A stretch of DNA of 64,000 nt from Aquitalea magnusonii (GTDB taxonomy: Bacteria; Pseudomonadota; Gammaproteobacteria; Burkholderiales; Chromobacteriaceae): assembly GCF_003202035.1 (NCBI RefSeq), contig NZ_QJKC01000018.1, positions 1 through 64,000 of the forward strand. The letters are read 5' to 3'. The notes under the pieces are model-generated. The model made no database searches. It saw only the letters and a list, made by a program, of their open reading frames with translations, and had not been told where the DNA came from. A program made the translations under genes and the position numbers. Positions 53,156-62,641 of the stretch are shown one piece after another (the stretch's first letter is position 1; each line of letters begins with the position of its first letter).

Positions 53156-54670
53156 CTATTCGTGCATCACCACTTCCACCGCGGGCGCATCCGCAGCGGC
53201 CTTGCGTGGCCGCAGCAGCAACAACAAGGGCAGCATGGCCAGAAAGCTGTAGGTAATCAGCCAGTAGACATCGACAATCGACACCATCAGCGCCTGACGC
53301 TGCAACTCGGCCGCCAGCTGAGTGGCGGTTGCGCCATCCACCACCGTCTTGCCCATGCGCGCCAGATAATCGCTCAGCCAGGGATTGTAGAGATTGAACT
53401 GTCCCACCATGGCATTCCAGGCCGACTGCTCGCCGCGCGAATAAGCGGTGCTGACAATGGCAATGCCCACCGAGGACCCCATGGTGCGCAACAGGCTGAA
53501 CAGCCCGGCGGCCTCGGCCGACAGCCGTGCCGGCAGGGTGGACATGGCCATGGCCGATAGCGGCACGTAAATCATGCCCAGGCCAAAGCCCTGCAACAGC
53601 ACCGGCCAGGCAAACCAGAAGGGACTGGTGTCCAGGTTGTAGTGGGTGCACACCCAGGTGCCACAGGCGCCAATCACCAGCCCGCTGCCGATCAGGTAGC
53701 GCGAGTCCACCCGGCCAATCAGCTTGCCGACGATCATCATGCTCACCAGGCTGGCCAGGCCGCGCGGCGCCATGATCAGGCCGGTATCCAGCGTGGGGTA
53801 GTGAAACAGCCCTTCCAGCATGATGGGCTGGATCACCATCGCCCCGTACATCGACAGGCCCAGCGCGGCGATGACGATGCTGGCGGCCACAAAGTTGCGG
53901 TCCTTGAACATGTGCAGGTCAAACAAGGGGTGGGCCGCGCTGGACAGCCCGCGCCAGATGAAACCCACCGCGCCGACCATGGCCAGCACGGCCGCCGTGA
54001 CAATGCCCTTGCTGGCGAACCAGTCATCGCCATTGCCACGGTCCAGTACATACTGGATACCGCCAATGGTCAGTGAAATCAGCAACAGGCCTAGCCAGTC
54101 GATATCACGCTCGCGCCGTGGCGTGTCCGGCACCTGGCGTGCCAGCAACAGCGACAGCAGCCCCACCGGCAGATTGATGAAGAAGGTCCAGCGCCAGTCG
54201 AACATATCGGTCAGCCAGCCGCCCAGCGTGGGCCCGGCAATCGGCCCCACCATCACCCCCATGCCCCAGATGGCCATGGCCTTGCCACGCTGTTCGCGCG
54301 GGTAGTTGTCCACCATGATGGCCTGCGACAAGGGCACCAGCGCTGCGCCAAACACCCCTTGCAGCAGGCGAAACGCCACCAGCTGCCCCAGGTTCAGCGC
54401 CACGCCGCACAGCATGGAGGCCAGCACAAAACCGCTGATCGACAATAGCAGATAGCGCCGCCGGCCCAGCCGGTCGGTCAGAAAGCCGGTCAACGGCATG
54501 CAGATGGCGCTGGCTACCAGATAGCTGGTCAGCACCCAGCTGATCTGGTCCGATGTGGCACCCAGCTCGCCCTGCATCTGCGGCAGGGCGACGTTGACAA
54601 TGGTGGTGTCCAGCACCTGCATCACCGTGGCCGCCATCACCGCCACGGTCACCAGCAGCCGCTTGCTCAC
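53156..54670 (-). CDS. DHA2 family (EmrB-type) MFS efflux transporter
   Basis: A 504-aa inner-membrane transporter with 14 predicted helices. Motif C-type and DHA2 features: QVLDTTIVNVALPQMQGEL at the N-terminus, GFLTDRLGRRRYLL (motif A), and GPTLGGWLTDMFDWRWTFFINLPVG. The start is a GTG at 54670, overlapping the marR stop by 4 bp. No EmrA-type adaptor is adjacent. Drug substrates are unknown; control by the MarR protein is likely. Confidence 0.88.
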   Translation of the reverse strand: MSKRLLVTVAVMAATVMQVLDTTIVNVALPQMQGELGATSDQISWVLTSYLVASAICMPLTGFLTDRLGRRRYLLLSISGFVLASMLCGVALNLGQLVAFRLLQGVFGAALVPLSQAIMVDNYPREQRGKAMAIWGMGVMVGPIAGPTLGGWLTDMFDWRWTFFINLPVGLLSLLLARQVPDTPRRERDIDWLGLLLISLTIGGIQYVLDRGNGDDWFASKGIVTAAVLAMVGAVGFIWRGLSSAAHPLFDLHMFKDRNFVAASIVIAALGLSMYGAMVIQPIMLEGLFHYPTLDTGLIMAPRGLASLVSMMIVGKLIGRVDSRYLIGSGLVIGACGTWVCTHYNLDTSPFWFAWPVLLQGFGLGMIYVPLSAMAMSTLPARLSAEAAGLFSLLRTMGSSVGIAIVSTAYSRGEQSAWNAMVGQFNLYNPWLSDYLARMGKTVVDGATATQLAAELQRQALMVSIVDVYWLITYSFLAMLPLLLLLRPRKAAADAPAVEVVMHE

Positions 54671-55125
54671 GCGCCTGGCTCCTGTGCCTGTTCGGCAGCG
54701 GCACGGATTTGTGCCAGCACCTTGATGCAGATTTGCAATTCCTGCGCATCCAGCCCGCCCAGCAGCTCGGCCTTGAGTGCATCCGCCACCTGCAGCAGCT
54801 CGCCGGACAGCTGCTGCGCCTTGGCCGTCAGGCAAATCCGCTTGGCACGCCGGTCCTGTTCATCCGGTTGGCGGACAATCCAGCCATCGGCCTGCAACAC
54901 ATCCAGCAGCCTCACCAGCGAGGCCGGTTCGATGCCGACACGGCCGGCAAGTTCGTTTTGCAGCAAGGGCTCGCCCGCACGGCCCAGCTTGAGCAAGACC
55001 TGCCAGGTGGCCTGGGAAAAGCCATACGGCCGCAGCCGCTGGTCCAGCAGCGCCCGCCAGGCTTTGGGAACCGCGCCCAGCAACTCGGCCACTTCCTGAT
55101 GCGACTGACTCATGTCCTGATCCAT
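54667..55125 (-). CDS. MarR family transcriptional regulator
   Basis: A 152-aa winged-helix repressor. The core is LLQNELAGRVGIEPASLVRLLDVLQADGWIVRQPDEQDRRAKRICLT, including the DxRxx wing. It precedes and overlaps the efflux gene, and a 20-bp palindrome lies directly before its ATG, indicating autoregulation of the pair. Confidence 0.88.
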   Translation of the reverse strand: MDQDMSQSHQEVAELLGAVPKAWRALLDQRLRPYGFSQATWQVLLKLGRAGEPLLQNELAGRVGIEPASLVRLLDVLQADGWIVRQPDEQDRRAKRICLTAKAQQLSGELLQVADALKAELLGGLDAQELQICIKVLAQIRAAAEQAQEPGA

Positions 55126-55128
55126 CAA

Positions 55129-55148
55129 ATAATTAGCTTGCTAATTAT
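55129..55148. promoter_or_regulatory. Palindromic MarR operator
   Basis: ATAATTAGCTTGCTAATTAT is a perfect 20-bp palindrome ending 4 bp before the marR ATG. MarR dimers typically bind such AT-rich palindromes. Confidence 0.75.
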
Positions 55149-55282
55149 AATGAAGCAAATAATACCCGGCAATCCACCTTGACCTGTCAGCAGACACCTG
55201 GACACTCCCGGCTCGGCCGGCGTAACGTGGCTGCATTCGTCATCTGCTATCCTGACAGTTGAAACAGTTCGCGGAGCCTTGC

Positions 55283-56068
55283 ATGTCCCCTCATTTCCTG
55301 CGCCTGGCCCTTGGCCTGCTGCTCTGCCTGCCGCCACTGGTGCAGGCTGCCGGCCCGGATTGCAGCCGCAGCTATACCCTGGCCCTGCACGAACATGGCT
55401 TGTTATATAACGCCAGCAGCCGCAGCGGCATCGACAAGGACGTGGCGGACGAGCTGATCCGCCGCAGCGGCTGCCATGTGGAAATCAGCCTGCTGCCACG
55501 CTCGCGCATCTGGAAATTGCTGGAAACCGGCAATCTGGACTTCAGCCTGTCCGGCATCACCAACGAGGAACGCGAGCGTTTTGCTGCTTTTGCCTGGTAT
55601 TTCGCCGACAAATACAGCCTGATCGTGCGCAAGGATGCCGCCGTACAGAATCTGGCAGATTTTCAAACCCGCAGTGATCTCAAGCTGGGGGGAATTCTCA
55701 GCTTTCGCTACAGCGACACCATCAACCAGCTGGTAGACGCGCTGGATCACCAGGGGCGGCTGATCGGCAGCTACGACTACGACACCCTGTACCAGAACCT
55801 GCGCCAGGGGCGCACCCAGGCCATCATCATCGAGCCGTTTGATTATTCTGACCTGGACAAATACCAGGTCAGCAAGCTGGTGCACATCATGGAAACCAAC
55901 GACCAGCCCACCCCGCACGGGCTGATCATGTCGCGCAAGACCATTGCGCCGGAACAGCAGGAACGCTGGCGCGAAATCATCAACAGCATGCGCCGCGATG
56001 GCAGCATGCTGAAGATATTCCGCAAGTATTTCAGCCGCGAAGAAGCGCAGCAGATGATGAATTTCTGA
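55283..56068 (+). CDS. Periplasmic substrate-binding protein (SBP_bac_3-like)
   Basis: A 261-aa secreted protein with a signal peptide (SPHFLRLALGLLLCLPPLVQAA). The fold is that of amino-acid-type binding proteins (GIDKDVADELIRRSGCHVEISLLPRSRIWKLLETGNLDFSLSGIT). No transporter genes are next to it. Stand-alone proteins of this kind often act as sensors or have unknown ligands. The start is ATG 55283 (MSPHFL), with GGAG nine bases upstream. Confidence 0.8.
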   Translation: MSPHFLRLALGLLLCLPPLVQAAGPDCSRSYTLALHEHGLLYNASSRSGIDKDVADELIRRSGCHVEISLLPRSRIWKLLETGNLDFSLSGITNEERERFAAFAWYFADKYSLIVRKDAAVQNLADFQTRSDLKLGGILSFRYSDTINQLVDALDHQGRLIGSYDYDTLYQNLRQGRTQAIIIEPFDYSDLDKYQVSKLVHIMETNDQPTPHGLIMSRKTIAPEQQERWREIINSMRRDGSMLKIFRKYFSREEAQQMMNF

Positions 56069-56086
56069 TCGGCCGCAAAGCCCGGC

Positions 56087-56842
56087 TTAGCAGGCGGGGG
56101 CCAACAGATCCAGCCGGTCGGTACAGACACTGTCCACACCCCAGGCCATGATTTCCCGCGCCCGCTCCGGATCATTCACCGTGTAGCACAATAGCTGGTA
56201 ACCGGCGGCCTTGATGGCGGCGGCCTGCGCGCGCGTCAGGCTGCGGTGATCGCAATGCAGGGCAATGCAGTCCATTTCCTGCAGCATGGCCTGCCAGTTG
56301 GCCGGCACCTCTTCCACCAGCCAGGCGCGTGGCAGCGCCTGTTCCGCATGCTGTGCCGCGCGCAGGGCTTCGGCACTGAATGATGACAATAGCGGCGGCA
56401 CCGCCGCACCAGCCCACAGGCGTGCCGCCTCCTGCGCCACCAGCCGGCCGGTTTCGTCCTCACGTCCCGGACAGGGTTTGATTTCCACATTCAGCAGCAT
56501 GCCCTGTGCACGGCAATAGGCAGCCACATTGGCGAAAGTGGGCAGAGGCTCACCGGCAAAAGCCGCGCCCTTCCATGCTCCGGCATCCAGCTGCGCCAGG
56601 CTGGCCATCTCCAGCGTGGCAGCCAGACCCTGGCCATTGCAGGTGCGGTCGACGGTATCGTCATGCAACAGGAAGCAGACATTGTCCGCCGACAGCTTGA
56701 CATCGCATTCGGCAGCGCGGTAGCCATAAGCAATGCCGGCACGAAAACCGGCCAGGGTATTTTCCGGGGCCATGGCCCCACCACCCCGGTGTGCCACCAC
56801 GGCGGGATAAGGCCAGGGGCTTCGCAGCTGCTGCTGGGACAT
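56087..56842 (-). CDS. ugpQ: Glycerophosphodiester phosphodiesterase, cytosolic type
   Basis: A 251-aa GDPD enzyme. Catalytic signatures are VAHRGGGAMAPENT, ECDVKLSADNVCFLLHDDTVDRT and NVEIKPCPG. There is no signal peptide, so it resembles UgpQ, which releases glycerol-3-phosphate in the cytosol. If it accepts glycerophosphocholine it would yield choline for the pathway in this window, but that link is an inference. Confidence 0.92.
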   Translation of the reverse strand: MSQQQLRSPWPYPAVVAHRGGGAMAPENTLAGFRAGIAYGYRAAECDVKLSADNVCFLLHDDTVDRTCNGQGLAATLEMASLAQLDAGAWKGAAFAGEPLPTFANVAAYCRAQGMLLNVEIKPCPGREDETGRLVAQEAARLWAGAAVPPLLSSFSAEALRAAQHAEQALPRAWLVEEVPANWQAMLQEMDCIALHCDHRSLTRAQAAAIKAAGYQLLCYTVNDPERAREIMAWGVDSVCTDRLDLLAPAC

Positions 56843-57073
56843 CGATTCTCTCCATCAATACGGTTGAATGGCCGCCGGCCCCCTGTGCGCAATGCATCAG
56901 GCAGGGCGCGCTGCCACCACATGGGTCCGGGCGGCAGATCCTGCCTGGCCAGCCTGTGCCATCTTGCATTAAAGCGGCAAAAGGCGCGCATTATCCGTCG
57001 CCGATGTGACGCATGCATGACAAAACCCGACCTGCACCATGGCAAGCCGGGTCCGGACAGACCATGCCGGCGT

Positions 57074-58084
57074 TTACTGGTAGCTCAGGCTGTCGGCCTT
57101 GCCCCAGAACACGCGGTAGGCAAACGCGGTATAAGCGATGATGCAGGGCAACACCAGCAAGGCGCCCCACAGGATGATCCACAGCGCCTCCGGATCACTG
57201 GCGGCCTGCCAGATATCCATGCGCCCGATCACCACCTGCGGAAACACACTGTAAGCCAGCCCCCAGAACGACAGCAACACAATGCCTACCGTGACGGCAA
57301 ACGGCAGCCAGCAATAACGGTCATTGCCCAGTGCCTGACGTCGCGCCAGTCGTGGCAACAACAGGTGCAGCAAGGCAAACAGCGCCACGGTCAGCAGCGG
57401 CAGGGGCAGCAGCAGGAATAACTGCGGCAGGGCAAACCATTTGCCGGCAATCGCCGGATTCACCAGCGGTGTCACGCCCGACACCAGCAATACCGCCAGC
57501 GCAGCACCGGCCACACTATGGCGCGCCCAGCCGATAGCCCTGGCCTGCAAGGGGCCATCGGTTTTCATGATCAGCCAGCAGGCGCCGAGCAAGGCATAGG
57601 CCGCGCTCAGCCCGGCCCCCACCAGCAAGGCAAACAGCCAGGGCAGCCACCCTTCGGCAAAACCGGTCAGATAACGCCCCAGCATCACCCCCTGTGCCAG
57701 CGAGGCCAGCAAGGAGCCAACAGCAAAGATGGCATTCCACCATGGCCGGTGCGGGTCACGCGCCTTGACGCGGAAATCGAAGGCCACCCCGCGCAGGATC
57801 AGCCCCACCAGCATCAGCAACACCGGAATGTACAGTGCGCCAAACACCACGCCATGTGCCAGGGGGAAGGCCACCAGCAACAGCCCCGCCCCCAGCACCA
57901 GCCAGGTTTCATTGGCATCCCAGAACGGCCCGATGCTGGCCACCATGCGGTCCTTGCCGGCATCGTCCGCCAGCGGCAGCAACAAGCCCACCCCCAGGTC
58001 AAAACCATCCAGCACCACATACACCAGCATGGCCAGGCCCATCAATCCGGCGAAGATCACCGGCAACCAGTAAGCGGCATTCAT
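57074..58084 (-). CDS. cioB: Cyanide-insensitive-type bd oxidase subunit II
   Basis: A 336-aa subunit II of a cytochrome bd-type quinol oxidase, with about nine helices. The family motifs are VYVVLDGFDLGVGLLLPL near the N-terminus and GPFWDANETWLVLGAG. It overlaps cioA by 4 bp. I use Cio because the partner subunit has a short Q-loop. Confidence 0.9.
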   Translation of the reverse strand: MNAAYWLPVIFAGLMGLAMLVYVVLDGFDLGVGLLLPLADDAGKDRMVASIGPFWDANETWLVLGAGLLLVAFPLAHGVVFGALYIPVLLMLVGLILRGVAFDFRVKARDPHRPWWNAIFAVGSLLASLAQGVMLGRYLTGFAEGWLPWLFALLVGAGLSAAYALLGACWLIMKTDGPLQARAIGWARHSVAGAALAVLLVSGVTPLVNPAIAGKWFALPQLFLLLPLPLLTVALFALLHLLLPRLARRQALGNDRYCWLPFAVTVGIVLLSFWGLAYSVFPQVVIGRMDIWQAASDPEALWIILWGALLVLPCIIAYTAFAYRVFWGKADSLSYQ

Positions 58085-59427
58085 GCCTGCACCTCCTTCA
58101 GCGCCACGGCGGCATCAGCCTGTCCTGCCGCTTTTTTGGCCAGATGAAACAGCACCGAGACATAAGCCAGCAGCAAGCCGGCATACAGTGCCAGATAGGT
58201 TGCCAGCGAACCGGCCACCATGCTGCTGGTGGCTGCCCCGGCCGCCTGCGCCGTGGTCAGTACCCCGGTCACCAGCCAGGGCTGACGGCCGATCTCGGTA
58301 ACATACCAGCCAGCCAGCGTGGCCACCCAACCGGCAAACGTCATGGCCACCAGCCAGCACAGCAGGCGCCGATCCAGCCGGGCGGCAGGTCTGTCCCGAC
58401 GCAGCTGCCAGGCGCCAAACCAGGCGGTCAGCAACATCAACACCCCCATGCCCACCATCACGCGGAAACTCCAGAACACCTTGGCCACCGGCGGGTGCTG
58501 GGCAAATTCGTTCAGACCACGGATTTCACCGTCCGGATCATGCTTGATGATCAGGCTGGCCAGATGCGGAATACCCACGGCGTAATCATTGCTTTGGGTC
58601 TCGGCATTGGGCAGGGCAAACAGCAAGAGTGGTGCGCCCTTTTCGGTATGCCAGATGCCCTCGATGGCCGCCAGCTTGGCCGGCTGGTGCTCCATGGTAT
58701 TCAGGCCATGCGCATCGCCCACCAGAATCTGCAAGGGAATCAGCAGTGCCGCCAGCCGCACCCCGGTTTTCAGCGCCACGCCATTGCCCGCGCTGCGGTC
58801 GCCCTTCAGTTGACGGTAAGCCGACAACCCGGCCAGCAGGAAGGCCACGGTCAGACCGGAAGCCAGCAGCATGTGGCTCAGCCGGTAAGGCATGGACGGA
58901 TTGAAGATCACCTGCAGCCAGTCACTCACATGGGCGCGGCCATCCTTCATCACAAAGCCGGCCGGGGTTTGCATCCAGGAATTGAGCGCGATGATCCAGA
59001 AGGCCGACAAGCTGTTGCCAAAGGCCACCAGCAGCGTGGCAAAGGTATGCACCCGCTCGGACACCCGTGGCCGGCCAAACAGCATGATGCCGAGAAAGCC
59101 CGCCTCCAGGAAAAACGCCGTCAGGATTTCATAAGCCAGCAGCGGGCCGGCAATATTGCCCACTGTCTGCATATAGCCCGGCCAGTTGGTGCCGAACTGA
59201 AAGCTCATGGTGACACCGCTGACCACACCCAGCGCGAAGGACAGCGCGAAGATCTTCACCCAGAAGCCATAGGCATCCATCCACGCCTGCTTGCCGGTGC
59301 GCAGATAGCGCAGCTTGAAGAACAACAATACCCAGGCCAAGGCAATATTGATGCTGGGAAACAGAATGTGAAAACTGATATTGGCACCAAACTGGGCCCG
59401 CGCCAGCGTTAAGGCATCCACGTCCAT
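58081..59427 (-). CDS. cioA: Cyanide-insensitive-type bd oxidase subunit I
   Basis: A 448-aa subunit I. Heme ligands and the quinol region are recognisable: LARAQFGANISFHILFPS with the first His, and QTPAGFVMKDG. The Q-loop after GDAHGL is short compared with E. coli CydA, as in CioA. The sequence GWYVTEIGRQPW is typical. It starts 6 bp after the GbsR-type regulator gene, so the three genes form one operon. Confidence 0.9.
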   Translation of the reverse strand: MDVDALTLARAQFGANISFHILFPSINIALAWVLLFFKLRYLRTGKQAWMDAYGFWVKIFALSFALGVVSGVTMSFQFGTNWPGYMQTVGNIAGPLLAYEILTAFFLEAGFLGIMLFGRPRVSERVHTFATLLVAFGNSLSAFWIIALNSWMQTPAGFVMKDGRAHVSDWLQVIFNPSMPYRLSHMLLASGLTVAFLLAGLSAYRQLKGDRSAGNGVALKTGVRLAALLIPLQILVGDAHGLNTMEHQPAKLAAIEGIWHTEKGAPLLLFALPNAETQSNDYAVGIPHLASLIIKHDPDGEIRGLNEFAQHPPVAKVFWSFRVMVGMGVLMLLTAWFGAWQLRRDRPAARLDRRLLCWLVAMTFAGWVATLAGWYVTEIGRQPWLVTGVLTTAQAAGAATSSMVAGSLATYLALYAGLLLAYVSVLFHLAKKAAGQADAAVALKEVQA

Positions 59428-59433
59428 GATGGC

Positions 59434-60000
59434 TTACTCCCTTTCCGTATCACGCCCGGTCAGCTTGCTCAGCGACTGGGTGAACTGCAGTACTTTTTGC
59501 ACCTGCGAGCCCAGCTTCATCAGCCGCTGCAGGGTTTCCACATCCATATGCTGGATGTCGGAAAACCAGGTGGTGACCAGCTCGATCAACTGGTACATCT
59601 CTTTCATGCGCGCCTGGGCATGGCGGTCGGCCTCGCTGCCGGCCGTCTCCATCATCGCCCCGCGTAACATGGTGAGCGTGGGTTCCACTTCGCGCTTCTT
59701 GCGCTCCTCGGCCAGGGTCTTGAAGATGGCCCACACATCGTCCGGGGTGGAAAAGTATTCGCGCCGGTCGCCGGGGTAATGCTGCAGCTTCACCAGCCGC
59801 CACGACTCCAGTTCTTTCAGGCCCATGCTGACATTCGAGCGGGAAAAACTCAGGCGCTCGGCGATCTCGTCGGCATTGAGCGGCTTCTCGGAAACAAACA
59901 ACAGGGCATAAATCTGACCGACGGTGCGATTGATGCCCCAGCGGCTGCCCATCTCGCCGAAATGCGAGACAAAGGACTGAACTAAAGGGGTGGCATTCAT
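59434..60000 (-). CDS. GbsR/MarR-type transcriptional regulator
   Basis: A 188-aa regulator of the GbsR branch (COG1510). The winged helix is LNADEIAERLSFSRSNVSMGLKELESWRLVKLQHYPGDRREYFST, and the long C-terminal helices are present. GbsR in Bacillus senses choline, but many homologues sit next to respiratory oxidases. Here it heads the cioAB operon, so it is probably a cioAB regulator. GAGG precedes the ATG. Confidence 0.85.
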   Translation of the reverse strand: MNATPLVQSFVSHFGEMGSRWGINRTVGQIYALLFVSEKPLNADEIAERLSFSRSNVSMGLKELESWRLVKLQHYPGDRREYFSTPDDVWAIFKTLAEERKKREVEPTLTMLRGAMMETAGSEADRHAQARMKEMYQLIELVTTWFSDIQHMDVETLQRLMKLGSQVQKVLQFTQSLSKLTGRDTERE

Positions 60001-60012
60001 GACTTCCTCAAT

Positions 60013-60057
60013 TTTCAGGAATTTCTGAAACTTTGATAAAGATCATACTTTTATCAA
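60013..60057 (-). promoter_or_regulatory. Control region of the cio operon
   Basis: TTTCAG-N6-CTGAAA (60013-60030) is an inverted repeat next to the start codon. TTGAT-AAAG-ATCAT (60033-60046) differs from the FNR consensus at one base. TTGATAAA...TTTATCAA (60033-60057) is a further inverted repeat. Autoregulation plus oxygen control by FNR is plausible. Confidence 0.5.
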
Positions 60058-60386
60058 TTAGTGCCAGTCAATGCACAGCTTGCTTGACCAAAGGACTTGC
60101 CAATCAGCACAGACCAAAGCAGCAACACCCCGCCATCGCGCCCAAGCCGGACGACTGCCGCCTGACACCCGGCCCCCGCTACGGTAAAATCGCCCTTTCA
60201 TGTCAGCGCCCCGCCCAAGCGGGGCGTTGTCATCTGCACCCCATACCGACAAGAGCACCACGCCCATGAGCACGCCCCAGCACACGCCGATGATGCATGG
60301 GCGAATAATCATTGATTTTTAATGTTTTTTATTTGATAAAAATAAAACCTACACCAAAAATCATACCGAATTACATATCCTACAAA
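60058..60386. other. Intergenic region between the cio operon and the prophage edge
   Basis: About 330 bases without a supported gene. The part from about 60305 is very AT-rich (TTTTTAATGTTTTTTATTTG). This is where a prophage end could lie, but no tRNA and no clear att repeat is visible with only one end in the window. Confidence 0.4.
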
Positions 60387-60422
60387 CAAAAAAAGAGGGG
60401 GAGAGCCGAAGCTCTCCCCCTT
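60387..60422 (-). terminator. Terminator at the end of the prophage operon
   Basis: On the minus strand GGGGGAGAGC pairs with GCTCTCCCCC around TTCG, followed by TC and seven T residues. It lies just after the phosphoesterase stop. Confidence 0.9.
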
Positions 60423-60426
60423 CATC

Positions 60427-61677
60427 TCATGCCGCTGCGGGCAAACTCACCCAGCCGGCCGACTCCTCGCCAATTCCCACAACATCATCATCATCCACAT
60501 TCACCGGCATGCTGAACGTGATGCCATGATCCGGATGCGTGATCCAGAGCGCCTGCCGCGCTCTCTCATACCCGAAGTTGTTTTGGTTGGCGTATTCGTC
60601 GTATCCCTTCAAGCTACCATTGACGATCAGCCGCTGTAGCTGGATCAATTGATGCCAGTGCCCCAACAAAAGAACGTCATAGCCCTGGTCGATCTGGCTA
60701 GACCGGCTACGCTTCTTGTGGTCGCCGCGGATGATCGGCCCTAGTGCACCAATCATGCCATCCCCACCGCGAAACTGATCGCCATGAGTCAGCATGTAGC
60801 GGGTGCCGTATACCTTCCAGTATGCGTCCGGCCCATCAGGAATCAGGAAAGTAATGCGCTCATCATCCTTAAAAAGCCGCTCCAGCATCACGTAGGCCAG
60901 CCAGTCAAAGCTGGTATGGTTGCGGCCCTTGGCTCGAATCTTTTTCGTGTTGCGCCCATGGTTGCCAGTCACGCACGGCACAAAGACACGGCCGAATTCG
61001 TCAGCCAAAGAACGGATGCACCACGCGAGAACTTCAATCAGGTCGACAACCGTCGGCATGATTTCCATCTCATTCGTAGCCTGCAGCTCTTCGTGTATAT
61101 CGCCCGACACCATGTCGCCGCCCAGGGCAAAGACGATTCCAGGGTAGCGAGCACCCACGAAGCAGTTCCGCAGCAAATGCACAGTCCGCTCGATCAGCTT
61201 TCGCGCCCTGGAATGGGCAATACTCAGGTCGTATTTGTTAACGCCACCGATCTGACGCGGATCGACGACCTCTGCCCAGTGCCAGTCACTTGCGAATAGC
61301 GTCGGAACACCAAGGTCGCCAGCTCCAGCCTTGTTACGGACCAGCCACGCTGGGGGTTCAACGTCGCAATCTGCCAGCTTCATGATTCTGCGGCGGACAT
61401 ACTCCGCATCAAGCGTATCGCGCTGTACGGCGGCCAACTGGGCACGTAGGGCTTTTACTTCTGGATCAACTCCTACGGGGCTGGAATCTTGCGCCATAGG
61501 AGCCGAAAGGGAATTCGTGCTAGAGGCCAGCACGATATTGTTTCGCCGCTCAATGCCACGACGCCGCAGATTGACCGCACGCTCACCAATACCGAGCCGG
61601 CGCGCCACTGCAGCGGTCGAGCCCAACTCATTCCACACCTGAATAAATTCTTGTTCACTACATTTCGCAGTGGCCAT
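60427..61677 (-). CDS. Phage metallophosphoesterase with N-terminal helix-turn-helix
   Basis: A 416-aa protein. The N-terminal ~45 residues form a helix-turn-helix (GSTAAVARRLGIGERAVNLRRRGIERR). The body is a calcineurin-like phosphoesterase with metal motifs SDWHWAE, GGDMVSGD, GNHGR, THGDQF and GHWH. Such proteins occur in phage genomes near lysis or terminase genes; their function is not established. The start is ATG 61677 (MATAKCSEQEF); the longer frame is not supported. It is the last gene before a terminator. Confidence 0.78.
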   Translation of the reverse strand: MATAKCSEQEFIQVWNELGSTAAVARRLGIGERAVNLRRRGIERRNNIVLASSTNSLSAPMAQDSSPVGVDPEVKALRAQLAAVQRDTLDAEYVRRRIMKLADCDVEPPAWLVRNKAGAGDLGVPTLFASDWHWAEVVDPRQIGGVNKYDLSIAHSRARKLIERTVHLLRNCFVGARYPGIVFALGGDMVSGDIHEELQATNEMEIMPTVVDLIEVLAWCIRSLADEFGRVFVPCVTGNHGRNTKKIRAKGRNHTSFDWLAYVMLERLFKDDERITFLIPDGPDAYWKVYGTRYMLTHGDQFRGGDGMIGALGPIIRGDHKKRSRSSQIDQGYDVLLLGHWHQLIQLQRLIVNGSLKGYDEYANQNNFGYERARQALWITHPDHGITFSMPVNVDDDDVVGIGEESAGWVSLPAAA

Positions 61678-61685
61678 AAAACCCC

Positions 61686-62111
61686 TTACACAATTTTTCC
61701 ATCTACCAGCTGGTGGCCATTCCCTCGGCCGTCCTCTTCCCAGCTCGACGCGCCGCCCAGATACACGCCGAGGTAGATGCCCAGCCGGCGCCACGCCGGG
61801 ATACCCTCTGCCTTGCACGCTTCCAGCAGCACCTTGTTGGCAGTCTGCTCGTCGCATACTTCGTGGTGATGGAACAGCCAGTCGTGAATGACGGCTCCTC
61901 GATGCGATGTATCACCGAACAGCAGGTATGCCAGCGGCACACGCGGCACCGATGCATAGTCAGTCAGGAACCCTGGCTCAACGGTAATGCGCCGGCCCAG
62001 CACGTCGGACCAGTACTGAAACGGCTTCTCGATGCGCCAAAATCCACGGCCGCCGGCCGCTAGATCATCGACGCACGAAACGTGCAGATCCGTCAGGAAA
62101 ACGCCATTCAC
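61686..62111 (-). CDS. DUF1353 family phage protein
   Basis: A 141-aa protein with the DUF1353 features VEPGFLTDYASVPR and HRGAVIHDWLFHHHEVCDEQTANKVLLEA. Family members are common in tailed phages, often close to lysis genes; their function is unknown. It overlaps the lipoprotein gene by 4 bp and lies 8 bp before the phosphoesterase gene. Confidence 0.8.
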   Translation of the reverse strand: MNGVFLTDLHVSCVDDLAAGGRGFWRIEKPFQYWSDVLGRRITVEPGFLTDYASVPRVPLAYLLFGDTSHRGAVIHDWLFHHHEVCDEQTANKVLLEACKAEGIPAWRRLGIYLGVYLGGASSWEEDGRGNGHQLVDGKIV

Positions 62112-62641
62112 GACTGACCACCGTCCGTTGGGTATTTCTTCTTCCAGGCAGAGAACAGGCCGGCACCGGCCACCGCCACGGCGGTGATGCCTGCAAGGAT
62201 GGCCGCATTGCCGTCACTGGCTGGCGCAGTGGCAGGGGCTGAGGCAACCGGCATTGCAGCCGGCTGGCTGGCAGCCGCCGGCGCCGGGTCGGGCGCGACC
62301 TCCAGCGCTGGAGCAGATGCGGCAGCAGCCGGTGCACTGGCAGCGGCTTTGACCTGGGCGGCGGCGGCCTTGGCTTGCTTTACCTGCGCGGCCACGGCAT
62401 TGACGTCCGACTGAATGGCACTCGCCACGCCGGCGGCAACCTTGGTGGCAACCACGGCCACGGCAGCCTTGTCGGCCGGCACCAGCCCGGCGGCGGCTGC
62501 GGCCTCGGTGACATTGGCCACGGCCTGGGTCATTTGCACGTTGGCATCGGTCAGGGTACTGGCTTTGTCGGATACGCTGGCGCAGCCGGTCATGACGAAC
62601 GCGGCAACGACGAACAGCAGGGCAGAGAGAGCTTTCTTCAT
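62108..62641 (-). CDS. Ala-rich phage lipoprotein
   Basis: A 177-aa protein with a lipoprotein signal (MKKALSALLFVVAAFVMTGCAS, Cys at the lipobox). The middle is extremely Ala/Pro-rich (AAASAPAAAASAPALEVAPD). Near the C-terminus is a hydrophobic stretch (ILAGITAVAVAGAGLFSAW) that looks like a membrane helix. Such a layout with both a lipid anchor and a helix might bridge membranes like a spanin; this is a guess. Confidence 0.65.
   Translation of the reverse strand: MKKALSALLFVVAAFVMTGCASVSDKASTLTDANVQMTQAVANVTEAAAAAGLVPADKAAVAVVATKVAAGVASAIQSDVNAVAAQVKQAKAAAAQVKAAASAPAAAASAPALEVAPDPAPAAASQPAAMPVASAPATAPASDGNAAILAGITAVAVAGAGLFSAWKKKYPTDGGQS

Noticed and set aside
60200-60400. An att site at the prophage edge
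   Set aside because: Only one prophage end is in the window and no tRNA or integrase is present, so no duplicated core can be identified.
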